In this document: piece by piece, positions 22,301 through 37,300 of the stretch
Layout of the letters: every line of letters begins with the position of its first letter
Position numbering within the stretch: position 1 is the first letter of the stretch
Assembly (NCBI RefSeq): GCF_020740795.1
Contig: NC_067282.1
Span: 139,982,858-140,046,857 of the forward strand
Direction of reading: 5' to 3'
DNA: 64,000 nucleotides
Origin: Apus apus
Taxonomy: Eukaryota > Chordata > Aves > Apodiformes > Apodidae
The notes under the pieces: model-generated
What the model saw: the letters and a program-made list of their open reading frames with translations, nothing else
Told to the model about the DNA's origin: nothing
Database searches by the model: none
Position numbers and translations under genes: made by a program

Positions 22301-25300
22301 AGGCACCTCTAAAGCTCTAAAAGAATAGGTATACAATTTACAGAGTAATTTACATTGGCAGTTTTAGTTGCCAATATATGATCTCAATACAGTCCGGATG
22401 GGCTTCGCTCGGCTGTGTACCAGCTATTTCAACCCACTGCTGTCACAAGGTGGCAGCAACACACCAGGCAGCAGCTGAAGAGCCACGCACACCCCGCCTT
22501 CCTCTGCCAGCCCGAACAGTTCACGACTTAGTTTCACCCAGAGAAAACAGTTGGTATTGCCATAAAACAAGTAAGTAAATTATCTGATTGAAAGTGACTA
22601 ATCATATCTACGATGGTAAATCAAAACATGTCACCTCTCCTCAATTATGGTACAGTTGGAAAAGTTTCCCACAATGTTGATTTCTGGGTTATAACCAGCA
22701 AGGCTTCAAAATGTTGAGTCATACCGACAAGAGACAGTGGGTTTTTTCATGCTCTGCATGAACAGACAATTCCCTAACCGTATCAGTGACATCCCAGCTG
22801 GCAGCAAGGACAAAGGCTAAATATGGACTAGCCCAAAGAACCAGGACTCAAGGTACAGATCTAGTAATTCCTTTACAGAATCTTCTAGTTCAGATGAACT
22901 GAGATTCCACTTGAAATCTTAAAACAGGGACAAATCTTAAAAGGCATGTAAAAGATGCTAAAAGAAGACTCTTTATAGTCTTCCAGTGCTTAGGAAGGAG
23001 AGATGTTTCTACACAGCAGGAAAACCTGGCAGCAGTAGACACTGGTGTAAAAGGGGTATAGGTTGAGGGGAGCGCAGATGTGGAAGTGGAGATGGGTATC
23101 ATGAGAAGAGTATAGGGACATTGCCTGGTTGTGTAGGGACAAGGTTAGGAAGGCCAAGGTGCAGCTGGAGCTGAAATTGGCAAGGTATGTAAAGAAAAAC
23201 AAGAAGGGCTTCCAGAAAAGGAAGCTTAAGGAAAGCATACCCTGCCTGATGAGCAACAGGGGTGAACTAGTAACAACAGACAAGAAGGATGAGATGGAAG
23301 ACATGCTAGAAAGCAGCCCTGTGGAAAAAGACCTGGGGGTACTAGTGGATCAAAAGACGGACATAAGCCAAAAATGTGCAAATGCAGACCAGAAGGCCAA
23401 CAGATTCCTGGGCTGCATCAAAAGTGTGGCCAGCAGATTGCGAGAGGTAATTCTGCCTCTTTACTCTGCCCTGGTGAGACCTCACCTGGAGTACTGCGTC
23501 CAGCTCTGGAGCCCCCAACAGGAGGACATGGACCTGTTGGAGCATGTCCAGAAGAGGGCAACAAAATTATCAGAGGGCTGGAGCACCTCTCTTATGAAGG
23601 CAGGCTGAGGGAGTTGGAGTTGGGTTGTTCAGCCTGAAGAAGAGATTACAGAAAGACCTTATAGCGATTTTCCAATACGTGAAAAGAGCCTATAAGAAGG
23701 CTGAGGAAGACCTGTTCACAAGGGCATGTAATGACAGGACAAGGGGTAATGGTTTTAAGCTAGGAAAGGGTAGATTTAGGTTGGACATGGGGATATTCTT
23801 TACCTCCTGGATCAGTTCTCAGAGTACCTGTCGTGGCATCAGGAATAAGTCAGGGATTTTTCTGAAGTGGAGAGTGAGGAAGCAAGCAAAACAGTAATTT
23901 TAACAGGAAAGCAGAGTTAGGAAGAAACCCTGAGAGCTGAACATGGTCCAGTTCCTAAGGAAGCACATGCCTGTTGAGGATATGTAACATATTTTCTGCA
24001 CATTTATATGAGAATTTGTTGTCGAGCATCTTCCTCAAAACACAGTATGCATGGAACAGAACCATACATTGAATACACTTAGAGCAAATACACCAGGAAA
24101 CGTGTATTCAACATAAATGCCAAATACATTTAGAGAGCACAGCAACATTTAAAGGTCATTTATCCACGGCACACCACACAAACACCATGCAAATAATTTT
24201 AAATGTTGGCACATACAGTAAACAGTATTACAAAATAGATCTGTAAGAGAAATAGGAAAAGCAAGGTGGTTAGCACAAAATGCAAGATATTTCCTGAATT
24301 TGAGGCCAGGAAATAAGAATAAACTTTTTGCTGCATTAATTCTAACAGGGTCCTGTTAAATAGCTTGAACTAGGTTTTGTCACCATGGAATTCTTTCCAA
24401 ACCCTCTGACACAGAACACACACACACACACACTCTGAAACCTCAGCATGCCAGCCTCTAATTAAATCACAACCAGAGAGAAAAAAACACAGCATCTCGG
24501 GCTGCATCTCTCCCACCTGAACCTAGTTGCTTGAAAGTTACACATTTGGTCAAAATTACTTATTGTGATTCCTTATATAGTTAGTGGAGAGGCAGAGGAG
24601 CTCACCTTACCCTAGGAAAGGTAGAATTGCTTGTCCATTGAGAGTGGTTCTCAATCTATTAACTACCAAAGAAGCTTAAATTAGGCAGCAAGATACTTTG
24701 ATGGACACCTACCCTTCTGCTGGTAAAGTCTGATGAATCGAATGGAAATAAATCAAAACCATGTAGTCTCACATCTGATTTAGGGCCTGATTCAATGGGC
24801 TCAACACATACAAGTGACAAGGAATAAATTAAGCAAGAAGTTTTATGGAGATAAATGTATTCATTTATCCAAATTCAGTATCATATCGACATTTATTTGC
24901 TGATTGTGGAAGAAATGTGTTGCCTGTTAAAAATGCAGTTAAAATGTAGGTATAGAAGTGCACTGTCTTCCATCTGTACATTCTCCAAGATCAGAAACAG
25001 AATGGAAGAGGAATGAGTTAACACACAATTTGAGCCAATTGCTTGGGAAACAAAAAGCATCTAGATATTCCCAGTAAAACTCTTTCATACAAATGTATTA
25101 AGTGATTCTTGGAAACTTTAAAATATATATTAGATATTATGAGACAGAAAGTGTTGTAAAATGGGTCAAGGAAGAAGGGGAATAAGAAATTAATGCAGAA
25201 AACAGAAATTCCTGTATTATATTTTTGCCTTATAACCAACAGGTGGAAGAACCTAGTGGAAATCCAGGTGTAGTCCATGGGAGTAAAGTGGCTTCTTCTT

Positions 25301-28300
25301 ACCCTCTCTGAGGCCTCATGCACACTTTTGCTTCATTAAGCTCAGTGAGGCTTTCTCCTGCTGTCAGCAGCATCTGTGCATAGTGCATCCATTTACTGCA
25401 GTTTACCTACCACACTAAAGTGCTGCCATCAGCATGGAAGATGGGGGAAAAACAAGTGTCAAAACCTGTTCTTACCACTATCTTTTCTCTGCTGCAAGAG
25501 TAGCTCATCTAGGAAGAACTGATTCTGTGGAGCCTAATTCTTTTCACTGCTGCAGCTGTTAGGTATTCAGAGCAATTATGAGATAAGACAAGACAGGAAA
25601 GAAAACAAAAATCTTAAGCCCCAAAAAGTCCTATCTTCTGGTTTAGCTGTCAGCATTGCCTTGCAGAGAGTGCAGGCTGTCACATCAGCCTGTGATTCCC
25701 AGGAGACATTTTCTGCAAAGACATGAAGCTATCCCAGGCTCCCTGCCTCCTGCCATTGCTTTCTCCCCTCAATGTCTAACAGCTTTTGCATTTCTGTAGT
25801 GGTGGAGCTCAGTCCCAAAAGGAGACCTGGTATTGAAATAACCTGTTCTCTCCTGATTAACCTAGAGAATAGCTACACAAGATGTCAATGACACTCCTCC
25901 CCAAAGAAAACATGAGGAATTAACTTGTCTAAAAGGTCAAAATGGACAAAGATTATGCAGGAAATCATCTACTGCAGCACATTTGTGTGAACTAAACTCA
26001 GGAAAGCATGAGCTAGAGTGAGGTGGGAAAGCAGGAGAGGTTGTTCCAGTCTTTGTCCTTATTGAAAACAAGCAAACAAACCAAGATAGAGAGCAGAGGC
26101 TGAACAGAGGTTTGGTACTGCTGATACTGCCTACAGAGACTCCACTAGCCCTGAAAAATCCATGGTGCTTCTGTCCCTGAGCTAGTGATGAACTTGGCCT
26201 GTATTTACTTTGCATGCTTCCTCTGCATTGTCCCCTCAGAAAGGACCAGCCCTGGTGCTGTCACTTGGAGGACTCCAAGCTGCAGTAGTAGTTCTTCTGA
26301 AGTATTCTCTCAGGTTTCAGGAAAATACTGTATTTAGTGGTTTAAACAACTGGAGTTGTCAACATTGTGTAGGCTATTATATATTAGAGGCCAGGCTAGA
26401 TATTCACAATATTTCTTTCTAAATATAAGCATGTATGTATATTATGTCTGTGTTTGTATAAATACATTTATATTTCTGCATTCATGAGGCATGTAATATA
26501 TGGATATGAACTGCATATCTTGGTCTCTCAATTCTGAGTCTGCATTTCATGCTAGACCATGCCCTGCCTGATCGATAAATGCAGTGACCATAAGCTGGTT
26601 ATATACCACACTCATTTCAGTTTATCTCCCTTCTTTCCTTTCGTCTTGTAGTTCACTTGGTAAACAGCATCTCCTACTTTCTTCATCTAAATCACTCCCA
26701 GGAACTTTTTCTTCCCAAAATCTTATCCCATCAAGAAGGATGAGGAAGGAAAAAAAGGTGTTTTGCCAGATTGTGATCTAGAAGTCAGAATGTGCACATG
26801 TATCATTGGGTACTTTAATAGTGAACCTCCCTTTTTTCATTATTAATTCAAATTGCCCACCAGCAATTGTGCATTTAAGGTTCTCACATGACTCATTACA
26901 CATCTAACTAGATTATACTTTAATCAAGAGAGAAAATATGTGCCACATGCTTTATAACTCAAAAGAGGCATAACAGCCAGTAAGAAAGCAGAGTATCAGT
27001 CAGGTTAGACCAGCCTGAGAAGTCTGTGCATATGAAAGGCAACAAAATACACTGTCTTCTAAAAACTGGAGTTTGATATCAAATTTGACATCAGGTTATT
27101 AAAATGAAATTATTCTCTCCTCAGCTATTGACCACACAAGGCCAAGAAACAGTTTAGGGTGTGAAGTTCAACAGCATTACATGTCTACTTGGGCCACCCA
27201 CAGACACCAAGCTGGAGTATGTACAGTATCACCAATTTCTCAGAGAGAGAAACAGAGAAAGAAATAAGTGTGTACAGAGTTGCACGTATCAGTTTTTGTA
27301 ACAATCGGCTTCTACCTAACAAGCCATAAAACTCAGCAGCACTTAGAATAATTAAAAAATTGGACCTTCGACACTTAAAGACATTTGGAAGATTTCAGCT
27401 TTCCTTTAAAAATACACTTAATGTAATAGTGTAGCATCAGTCCAAAAGTTCTCTGAAAGCTATTAACCTCCTGCCAAATCCAGTATTTTTTCCCACTCTC
27501 CCCAAAATTATGATCTGTATCATTCTCTTATGTGTTTTCAAGTCTAATTTCCTCCCTCTGAATCATTTGTGAACTAAAGTTCCAAATGTATGTCATAAAG
27601 GCATTTCAATAAACAGAAAGAAGAAAATGAAGCCCTCCCAGGAGGGCTGGGAAGAAGCTTTACGTTTGTAGTGTCTGTTATTGACACAGTCTTCTGCAAC
27701 TGACATGGCAAGACCAAGTTTATCTAGAAAGAGCAAGTAATGAAGCTTGCCAATCTTCGTTTTGAGCTGTATGAATTCTGTCCTTGTATTTCAGGTTCAG
27801 ATGTGTCTGAGAAGTCAAAGGCAAGTTCAGTCACACCCTGTATTTGCCAGAACTGGACCCAAAACAGTACAGGGCTGAAGCTCCAGACTGCTTCAAAGTA
27901 TAGCTCTCTGTGAGTGGAAATATAATTTTGACCAAGTGCAGTTTGTCAGTCAACAAGTACAGTTCTTAATCCCACAGAGATACACTTCATGGTCCAGTGA
28001 GCATTTATCTGATAACCTGGTTCTTCTCTCTCCTAAGGCTCATTAAGGGACGTTTTGTAACAAGTATTTTGGATCCTTAAATTACTGATGTCACAAAATG
28101 GGAAAAGGAAAAGACAGTTGAAAACGATTAATAGATCTGTAGTTTGAGCTTGAGCTGAGAAAGCAACTGGAGGAATTATCAAAACAAAGTTCCAAATAAT
28201 TTCAGTGGGGCAGGATTCCTCTTCCATGCTGAAGAGCCACTTAATTAATTTGTCTGACTTCCCATATAATATAGGCCACAGAAGACCACTTAGAAACTCC

Positions 28301-31300
28301 TGCAGCAACAGAATGTTTTGGGTTTTTTTCCATGTTATGTAAGAAATTAAATCCAGCCCAGCACTTCTAGATATTATTTTTAGGGGGATTAGACATAAGC
28401 TAGAACTCCCATATGGGGCAGTTTCAATTAATGATGATTATACTGAATATGCTTCAAGAGAAAGTTAACTGGCAAGGAATAAAGTAATTGTGGATGCAGA
28501 AGGAGAGAGAGAACACCTGTAATCTTCATCTATTCCAGTTCACACACAAAAAAATAATACAACTCTAAGTAATACAAAGTAATACAACTCTAAGTTTCCG
28601 AAATAATCTTCTCTTGAAGGTGAAGATCCTTTTTTGAACATTTTTATTCAACAAGAACAGGTAACTCCCAGTCTAGAGTCTATTTTTAGAAAGGATCTCT
28701 AATTTTCAGTCATCCCAATAAATGAAGTCTTTCAGCGAAAGGTTTCAGGCTAAGGTCTATTTCAGAGCATTGTTCCAGATTTGATTTCAAGTATTTCCAC
28801 ACTCCTTTGGTGTTCGGCTGTTGGATTGGACTGAAACCACCACTGCTTTTTATGCACTGTATAGATGTGAGTGGGGAGGTTACCTTGAGGGATGAACCTT
28901 TAGGACTGAAGCATTTAAATGGCTTCTTGTCTTCAGATACACCATCTTCTGGCATTTTTTGACGTTTTTCAGCAGCTTCAGCCCTTCTCCTTTCAATTTC
29001 TTCCTTCATCCTCCTCTTTTCCTCCTTAAAAGAATATTAATGGTCACTTATTCTTTCAGAAACTACACCAACATTACAGCGCTTTGCAGTTCTGCCAACA
29101 TTCACCAAACTTTGTAAGAACAGATTTTTGTGTCAGTCAAAAAAAGTTCAGTGATCCATCTGAAATCCAGCAAAGTTGGATCTGTTGCTAATCCATCACA
29201 GTGCTAATGAAGCAGGGAAGTCATCTAGACCATGCTGCTTTATCGTCTACTCGCAGTGAGGTCACCAGATTTATTGCCATATAGTGCCTCTTAAAGACAG
29301 AAAAAAAGCACATTTATAAAAACACACTAATTCAGTTTTTCTGTATCCTCATGTATTACCTTTGAGTGTTCCCCATCCATCTACTTTGGCACTTGTGCCA
29401 ATGTTAATAGTTCACAAGGAAAAATCAATAGGTGTCGAAAAAAACGTTAAGACTAAAAGCTTACTATTTTCACTCCAAAGAGATAACATGAATTTTTACT
29501 TCATAAACCAGAAGCCCTCAAAGCACAACCCTTGTGAGCACTGGTCAGCAAGGTCTGACCAGCAAAGTACTATGCAATCTCAGCATTGAGTTCTACTGTG
29601 AAGAGCTCAGTATTATAAAGCAATTGGCATTCTGCTGCCAAACACTATTATTATCTTCCATTTGTTTTCCAAACAACCGAGATTCCTAAATTATGCACCA
29701 GAGATTTGGAAATCCTCTTCATAGTGTCCCTTTGCAGAGGAAGTATAAGCAAACAGCTGTTCCTGGGTACTCAGTATTTAAACAGACAAGAATATCTTCA
29801 TAATGAGATCTAGCCCATTGTAACTATATATAACATTTGCACTCCAGCTCATACGCAGTAGATGAATTCTGACCTGCACTTTGTAATTCAATTTCTGTAA
29901 TGTCAAAAAGACAGTTCAAATAAATTAAGAACTGTGGCTATAACACTGCCCCCAACATTTTGCATCCCCGCAAAGGTAAGAAATCTGCAGCTATGGCAGA
30001 TGACATCCTAACTCATGAAGACATTTATTAGAGTCCTGTCTTTCCTGAAGCTACAACTGTAACGTTTCCTTCTACCCTGGATGACTGCGTGTTTTACCCT
30101 GTCTCCTCACTGGAGCATCGATATGATGTGGTCACTTGATATCAAATAAAGCATACCTGCAGTTAAATCTGAAGGTTAGAAAAAGGAGTGATTTTAATGC
30201 TGGGCAGCTGACTTGAAATCAAGGTCTGTTGACAGACCACCTCCTGGCAGACACTATGAAACAGTGGTTCCCAGAAGAGCACATAACCCAGAGGGCCCAA
30301 ATAAAGGGCGCAGTTGGAAGCAAAGTCACAAGAGCAATTTCCCACACAGGATTATCAGATCCAAGAAAAAACATCATATTTTGGCCTGTATGTTTGGGTT
30401 TGGTCTTGCCTTCCCTGTTCCATGCTCCTTCCTCACCTATAAGCCAGTCTCCCGTGGCCTCATTCTGCCCTTTTGTTTAATACAGAAATCAACCTCCAGT
30501 CCCACCAGCTTTTTTACCTAAAAGTGTCTGTACAGACACTGCTGTAAAGAGTTTTTAACTCTTACAAGGCCAGTGGAAGTAAAGTAGTAACAACAAGAGA
30601 ATAATGGAGAGGGGAAAAAAAAAAAAAAAAGTGGAAAAAAAAAAGTCCAGGACTACGTATTTTATACTTACCTCCTCTCTGGCTTTTCTCTCAGCTTCCT
30701 CCTGCTTCTTCTTCTGCTCCTCTTCCTCCAGGATTTTCCGGCGCTCCTCCCGCCTTTTCTTCAGTTCATCCAGCTCTGCCGCTGCCTCCTGCTGCTTCTC
30801 CTTCAGCTTCTCAAGCTCCTCATTCTCACTCTTTGCAGTCCCTTTCAAACTGGAGCGGCTGGGAAAGAAATTAAAGGGAAGGTGATGTACCAGGGGTTTT
30901 CCCTTCCTGGCCAGAGCCACCTGCTGCCATGCACTCACCAGTAACATGAGAGCCTGCGTATTGCCTTATAAGACCTTTTGCTCCTTGCAAACTATGACAC
31001 ACCCCAAACATTTTCATCAGAAGTTAGTAGGCTGGGATAGTTCTAGGAGCACTTCTCCCATCTGCTGCCAGCAAGGAAGGAGTCTCTCATGCAGTTATGT
31101 GCACAGGACCTGCACCACCCTGCCTGAGAACTCAGGACACCTCCATTTTAAAGAGACTTCGGTAACTGAGCTTGAAATATTTAACATCTCATGTAACTTC
31201 AGCAAGAGGTATCATATCTCATCAGCATCTATAGTATACAGAAAATTGTTATGGTTTCACACCTCTGCTTCGCAGTGTGTGTGCAGAGGAAACACTTCCC

Positions 31301-34300
31301 AAAGCATATCATACTTCATACAGAAAACAAAGCATAACTAATTCTTTTCTGTTGATCTTAAATGAGATGCATTACATACAAAAAACCTCATAGCAAAAAT
31401 ATTACTCAATGTTCTATGTAATAAAAGATGCAGTAATCCTTTGCTTTTAAAAGCAAGTCTTTTTTTAAAACTCTCTAAAAAAAAAGGCATATCTGAGGAC
31501 AGAACAAACCACTTGGGGAAAACAGAAGGAGACAAGAGAGGGGAGAAAATCTTCAACACTGTTTTAAAAACTTAAAAAGGTTCCTATATCCCATCTGTAA
31601 CACCAGTAACTTTAATTCTCCCAGCCTGTAGTAACAGAAAGGTTCATCAGATCTTTTGCTGAAATTTTCCAGGGAAAGTATGACTTTTTATTAAGAAACT
31701 GGAAATGATTTAATAATGGCATATTTCCACAGGAGAAAACCAGAAGTTTTCCAACCAGCTGTAACATATGAGACAGAAAAGAGAAAATAGAAATTAAAAA
31801 AAAGAACAACCCTCAGAAAAACTCCAAATAATTTGCATAGGTGAAGTGCACACTTTCAACAGAGACAGATAGCATCACCTAGATAAACAATTACCACACA
31901 CCAGTGTTTAGACAAATGTCTGCTCCCTGAGTGTGTTTAATACTCCTGCTGACAAGAAGGGAGGTAGTAAAGATATATCAGTGTGTTATTCATTCACAAG
32001 AGACAGAAAAGGAATGTATTTATGGACTTAATGTAAAAAAACCTTTCTGCTCTGTTTTGTTGGCATTTAAAAAAAGATGAATATTAACTTCAGTAATGCA
32101 GCTAGAGCATTGCAGAGTATAATACCACAAGACAGTACTAATCAAGCATTCCAACAATAACTATAACTAATTACATTAGAGATGACAATATGAGGAACAA
32201 ACATATACATTTGCAATCTGGTGAATCACACCCAGTCCTGCAAACATGCTCTTCATTCAGATAAATGCCTCATCTAGATGGAATTTTCAATATAAAACAG
32301 GCTGTAGGACCAGAGAATTGTCTATGCTTTCAATAACACAACAGAATATATTAACAGAGAGTCCCCTGCCCTGACATGATCTTACCAAATTGGGTGAAAT
32401 TTGGTTCTATCACAGAATGTGTCATTTAGGAATTGTATCATTGAAAACATGTGGCAAAATAGCATAACCAAACTGATGCTATTGTGTGAACTCAGCTGAT
32501 GTCCTTCATCTGTGCAAGTTAAACACTAAAGGAGTGGGACCTTGCACTTGTTTTGTTGACTTGTTTTTAGAAAGTCTTTTCTATGCAAGATTGTAACATC
32601 ACAAAGCAAAGCTAAAGAAAAAAAATGTCCCAGAGGCCTTCGAATGTATGTACCCCCAGTACATTCTCATGCCTGATTTTCTAACCTAGAGTTGCAAGTA
32701 CATAATGTATATTTCCCTAGTATCGCCTTAGCACATTCTGTTTCTGCTCCAGGCCCTAATTCTGAATGCATTTTTGCAGTGGAATCTCTTAAACTATGAA
32801 AATAGAACCACAAGATCACCCTCCATCACAAACATCAAGTTAATTTAAGTGGTCACCAATAAGAGCCTGCATCAAGTAGTGATATCTAGTTAAATGAACA
32901 CATGCTTTTAAAGTGAAAAATATTATTAACTAAATCACTATGAGAAAACATTGGAAACCTTATTTGAAATGTCATTTAGCCCACCCAAAACCAAACTGAG
33001 GACCAATATCTGAGGTGTGGGCTATGATTTTGGGTGTCCAGCCTGAAATACCTCTGGTTCAGCTAACAGAGGTACTGAGAACCCAAACTGTTTCTCTATA
33101 AGGCATAAAGTATTTGTAAGGGTTCAATGCATGTATCCTGTACAGGCCATGAGAAATGCCTGGCTATTTTAAGACTTTCCTGCTTCAATGTAAGGTTGAA
33201 GCCTCTATAACAAGCATCCCAGGAACCTCACTAATTGGGTTTTTGGGGGGTTTTTTTGGCTTCTTGGTCTCTGATGTCTGTGTTGTAACCCATCCAGATC
33301 TGTAAACTTCAGGCCCAAAGACGATGCAAGAGGTCACTTCTGAGAGACATAATGATATCCCTGGCAAGGGCAAATGCTCAGCCCTCAGAATTCAGGGAAG
33401 TAAGAACACAACATTTGCTAAAATTCTTTTAATAAATAGCCACTCTGTTTCATATCAGCACAGAAGAAAGGTTAGTCCTCAGTGACTTCAGTGCAGATAG
33501 CCTCAATGAAATTTACAGCTACTCTCAGTTTCCAATTGATAAAAGCCAGTGGTAGAATCTAGTTTTAACATTTTTTTATTTGGAGTTCTCAAGTGTCTTT
33601 TTGTCTTCCATACAAAGAAGGATATATAAAGTTTCTATCTTATTCTCATGGAGCTTACAGGACTTCCCCTACTGGTTCTGCATAATCTGAAACAGCAAAC
33701 AATAAACTGGCAGCAATTCTTATTTTCTTCCACCTCTCAAACTTCTCCATTTTCAACAGATTCTGGGAATCTCTGCTCCTGACTGTCGACACAGGGAAAT
33801 TAGTATTGAGATGTTGGGTGGAGGAAGAGTTTCATAAGCAGCTCTTTGGTGCTAAGAAATGCAGTTGGTTGCCAGCTTTCAGACAAGGAGGAATAGGAAA
33901 GAAGTGCTTTGTGGGAGCCAAAAATGTCAGAGCAATGTGAAAAAACATGTTACATCAGATTTAGGACTTCTGCAGTCCTGTATGAGAATAGGGAGGAAGG
34001 CAGGTGGGAGCGGAGATGGGAAGGGGAAGCCATAAAAAGGGGTTTTATTCTGTATTTCTCTTACTGACTGATGTAAACAAAGAAAACACACTAAGATTTT
34101 TCTTTAGCCTCCACTACCCTATTTTATTCTCAGTCCTCACCACTCCAAGTTAGCCAAGTTTCAGGCTTCCTGACTAGGATCTGATATACTCATGTAGAAA
34201 CAAGAAGAAAGATAGGTCCAAACAAAACCAAACAATGTGGGGGCAGTTGGTTAGAAAATAGGCCAAGAGCCTTAATTCATACCTATCAATCTAATGAACA

Positions 34301-37300
34301 CTAGAGTTTTGCTGGTATTGCCAACTCAAGTCTTCTACTTAGCTAATAAAAGACCATTAAACAGGCTTTTTGGGAACTAGTAGAAGAAAAACAGAAAAAG
34401 AAAAAAGGAATGGAAACTCAAATCTACATGTTGCCACTAAGGCCTGTCTCCCACAGGAAGTAAGGCAAATGAAAACACAACTAAAATATTTTTAGAAAAC
34501 CATTCTCATGTTATTGATGATGTGACCCAAGTCATGAAGCAGGACAGTTCTGAGCAAAGCTGATTTCCTGCTATTCCATCTCCATCTCTGTCTGTCTTTT
34601 GGCCTTAGGTCAGGGTGTCTCTAGGGACTTTTGAAGTGCACTTTATTTTGAGAAAGTTTGTTTTTCCCGGAAGAATCACAAGGGGAATTCTGAGATACAA
34701 CAGCAAATCCCAACTGCCAAGCACAGATTTCTCAAGGTGCCTGGACAGCTTAACCTTTTCTTTGCCTGTGTCAGTGTAGAAGAGGAAGAGAGGTGCAGAA
34801 GGAAAAAAAATAAATTAGATTTCTAACCTATTAATTCCTGTTTTTCTGCTAAAAGGAAAAACTTCTACTCTGCTTCCTTTATCCCCTCCTTGTAGTAGGC
34901 AGAATCCTTTTTTAGTAAATTTTTAACTAGAAATTTGTTACCTTCATTGAATTTCCCAATATATCCATTATTGAAAAGAAAAATCAAACTGTGATCCAGC
35001 TTATTAAAAAAAAAAGCAAACAAAAAACAAACAAACAAAAACCAAAACAAACAAACAAACAAAACCAAACCAACAAACAGAAGCCATTGATTTCAAACTT
35101 TGCCTTGAAATCTAGAGAGAAGTTCTTTCAAGAGTTACCAACTGGATTGTGCTCCATACTGATTAAAAAGAGTCTGATTAAAAGCAGATGGGTAACTTGA
35201 AATAGATTGCTTCAGTATAAGCTGAGATCTGACTTAAAAAATCAGAGAACACAAAATCTAGGCTGCTTTTCAGGTATTAGAAATAAATGTCCTTCAAGGA
35301 AGGAAAACCCAAGCACAACAAAAATAAGACACTTTTCTCTACTGAGGAGGCAAGGCTATTCACATCTGCTTTCTGCACTTCATTGTGTTACTGCAACAAG
35401 TATGGGGAGAGTTTGTTAGAACCCTAATTTGTACCTGGAACCCAATGAATGCCAGAGCTTCTGATGGTGTTGCCAACCCAAGTCTTCTATTCAGGTGCTG
35501 CAAGGCTATTCAGCAGAGACCCAGAGATGGCCCCCTGCTCTGCTAGAATATAAGCAAGCCCAGTGCTCACTTGGAACTTACCCAAAAGTATTCTCAGTAG
35601 ATTTAATTTTTGGGGCGGTGAGTTCACGTTCTCCATTCTGTGCCTTTTGTTCAGGAGCTCCCTTCTTACGATCCCAGATACTTTTCATTTCTTCTTTGGG
35701 TGCTTTTCCTTTATCCTTGTCATCTTTTACCTGCTCAGGAGATATCATAAATCATAGAACAAAAACAAGAAACACAGAGGAAAAAAGAAGGGGGGGGAGA
35801 AAAAAAGTCACAATGAGGCATTCTAAGTAACAGCTAAAGACCACAGATTTCTTGGTGTTAATAACTCACTATGAAATTGTTTTCAAAATGTTTATGTGCT
35901 TTATGGCAGAAGTAGTCTGTAAAGCACTAAAATGTGACAAACCACCACTCTACTGTGCTGATTTGAATTTAAGACAAAAACAACTGGAAGAAAATTATCA
36001 GTCTTCTGTGAAAGTTTGTTATTGCCATGGGACTATGCTACCACATTACCTCATTCTGCAACTGCACCCCCCTGAGGCATCCCAACCCTCTTCCCTCCCA
36101 CTGCAGTGTCATTCACCTGCTTCCTACCAAGATTCTGGATTGCAAACTCTTTTGGATTAGGCTTGTTGATACATTCTTGCTACAAGGTTTTGGTTTCTGG
36201 AGCAATAAAATAACACATAAGCTAAGTTTGCTCAACAAAGTTCATGCTTTTTCAGTGTCATAAGAGATGAACATTTCAGTACTGCAAGAATAATCGTCAA
36301 AACACAAAATTATCTTTATGTTGGAGTAAAACTTACTCTGACAAAAAGCACAGTCCTACCAGGGGCTAGTAGTGCACAGTGTTATCAGACATGAATATTT
36401 CATCCTATGAAGAAGCAGAAGTTCTCTCCAGATACACTACAACAACTATTTCCTCTATCCTTAGAAAGCTTTTTCCTAGCATTCTCAGTAATAGTAAAGT
36501 ATATTTACTGCATGGATTTCACTCTCCAGTGTTCCTTCAGACTTACAAGCTTGAAGTATATATCAATACCACAATGGCCTGATCCCAGGATGCTAAGTCA
36601 TGGACTGATTTAAGTTCTTTATCCGCAGGTTAAATTATTCCCACTCAGTTAGTTAGACTGCAAGTCTAAATAAACTTTCAACAGCAGCAAATGAAACATT
36701 TGCCTCCAGAACATTTTTCTGGGTTTTGTTTGTTTGTTTGTTTTGTTTTCCAGAGCTCTACCCACTGAAAGAAGATTCTAGAAATAAATACCTTTTGTGA
36801 AAAATTCATATGAAGACCTTTAGAGGGGAAAAAAAAAAAAAAAAAAAAAAAAAAGTGTTCTATGGAAGCCTGTTGTCATCTCATTTGATAACTAGGAAGA
36901 AAAATAACCTCCACAACAGTCCTGTCTGTGACACAAGTGCTTTTATGGAGTTCTAAGCTTTACTTTGAAACACACACACCCAACCTCACAAATTTCTATC
37001 CTTCCTCATCAAAGAAGAACTTCTGTAAATGTAATATCTTTACCAATAAAAGATGAGTTCAGAGTCTTCAAAGTTAAGATCCTCCCTGAGGTGTATTAAG
37101 CTGCTGAGTGAAGTCCCAAAGTCAGCCTCTGACTTTACCTAAGGCCAGTCTGTTTGCTTGCAGAAACTAATATGATAAACAATGCCAAGGTGGCACACAC
37201 TACAACAGAGTACTGGGTTGGTTAAACTACTTGAGTAAATTTGCCACAGTTTAGAGATGTTGGACACAACCCAGAGAGGCATTTGCTCTGTCCTGAGAGC

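Larger units (their letters stand above)
23811..28883 (-). other. CALD1 intron, remainder
   Basis: AT-rich intron. It contains an (AC)9 microsatellite at 24416-24433 and a 15-bp direct repeat at 28556-28595. No further exon or mobile element recognised. Confidence 0.6.
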
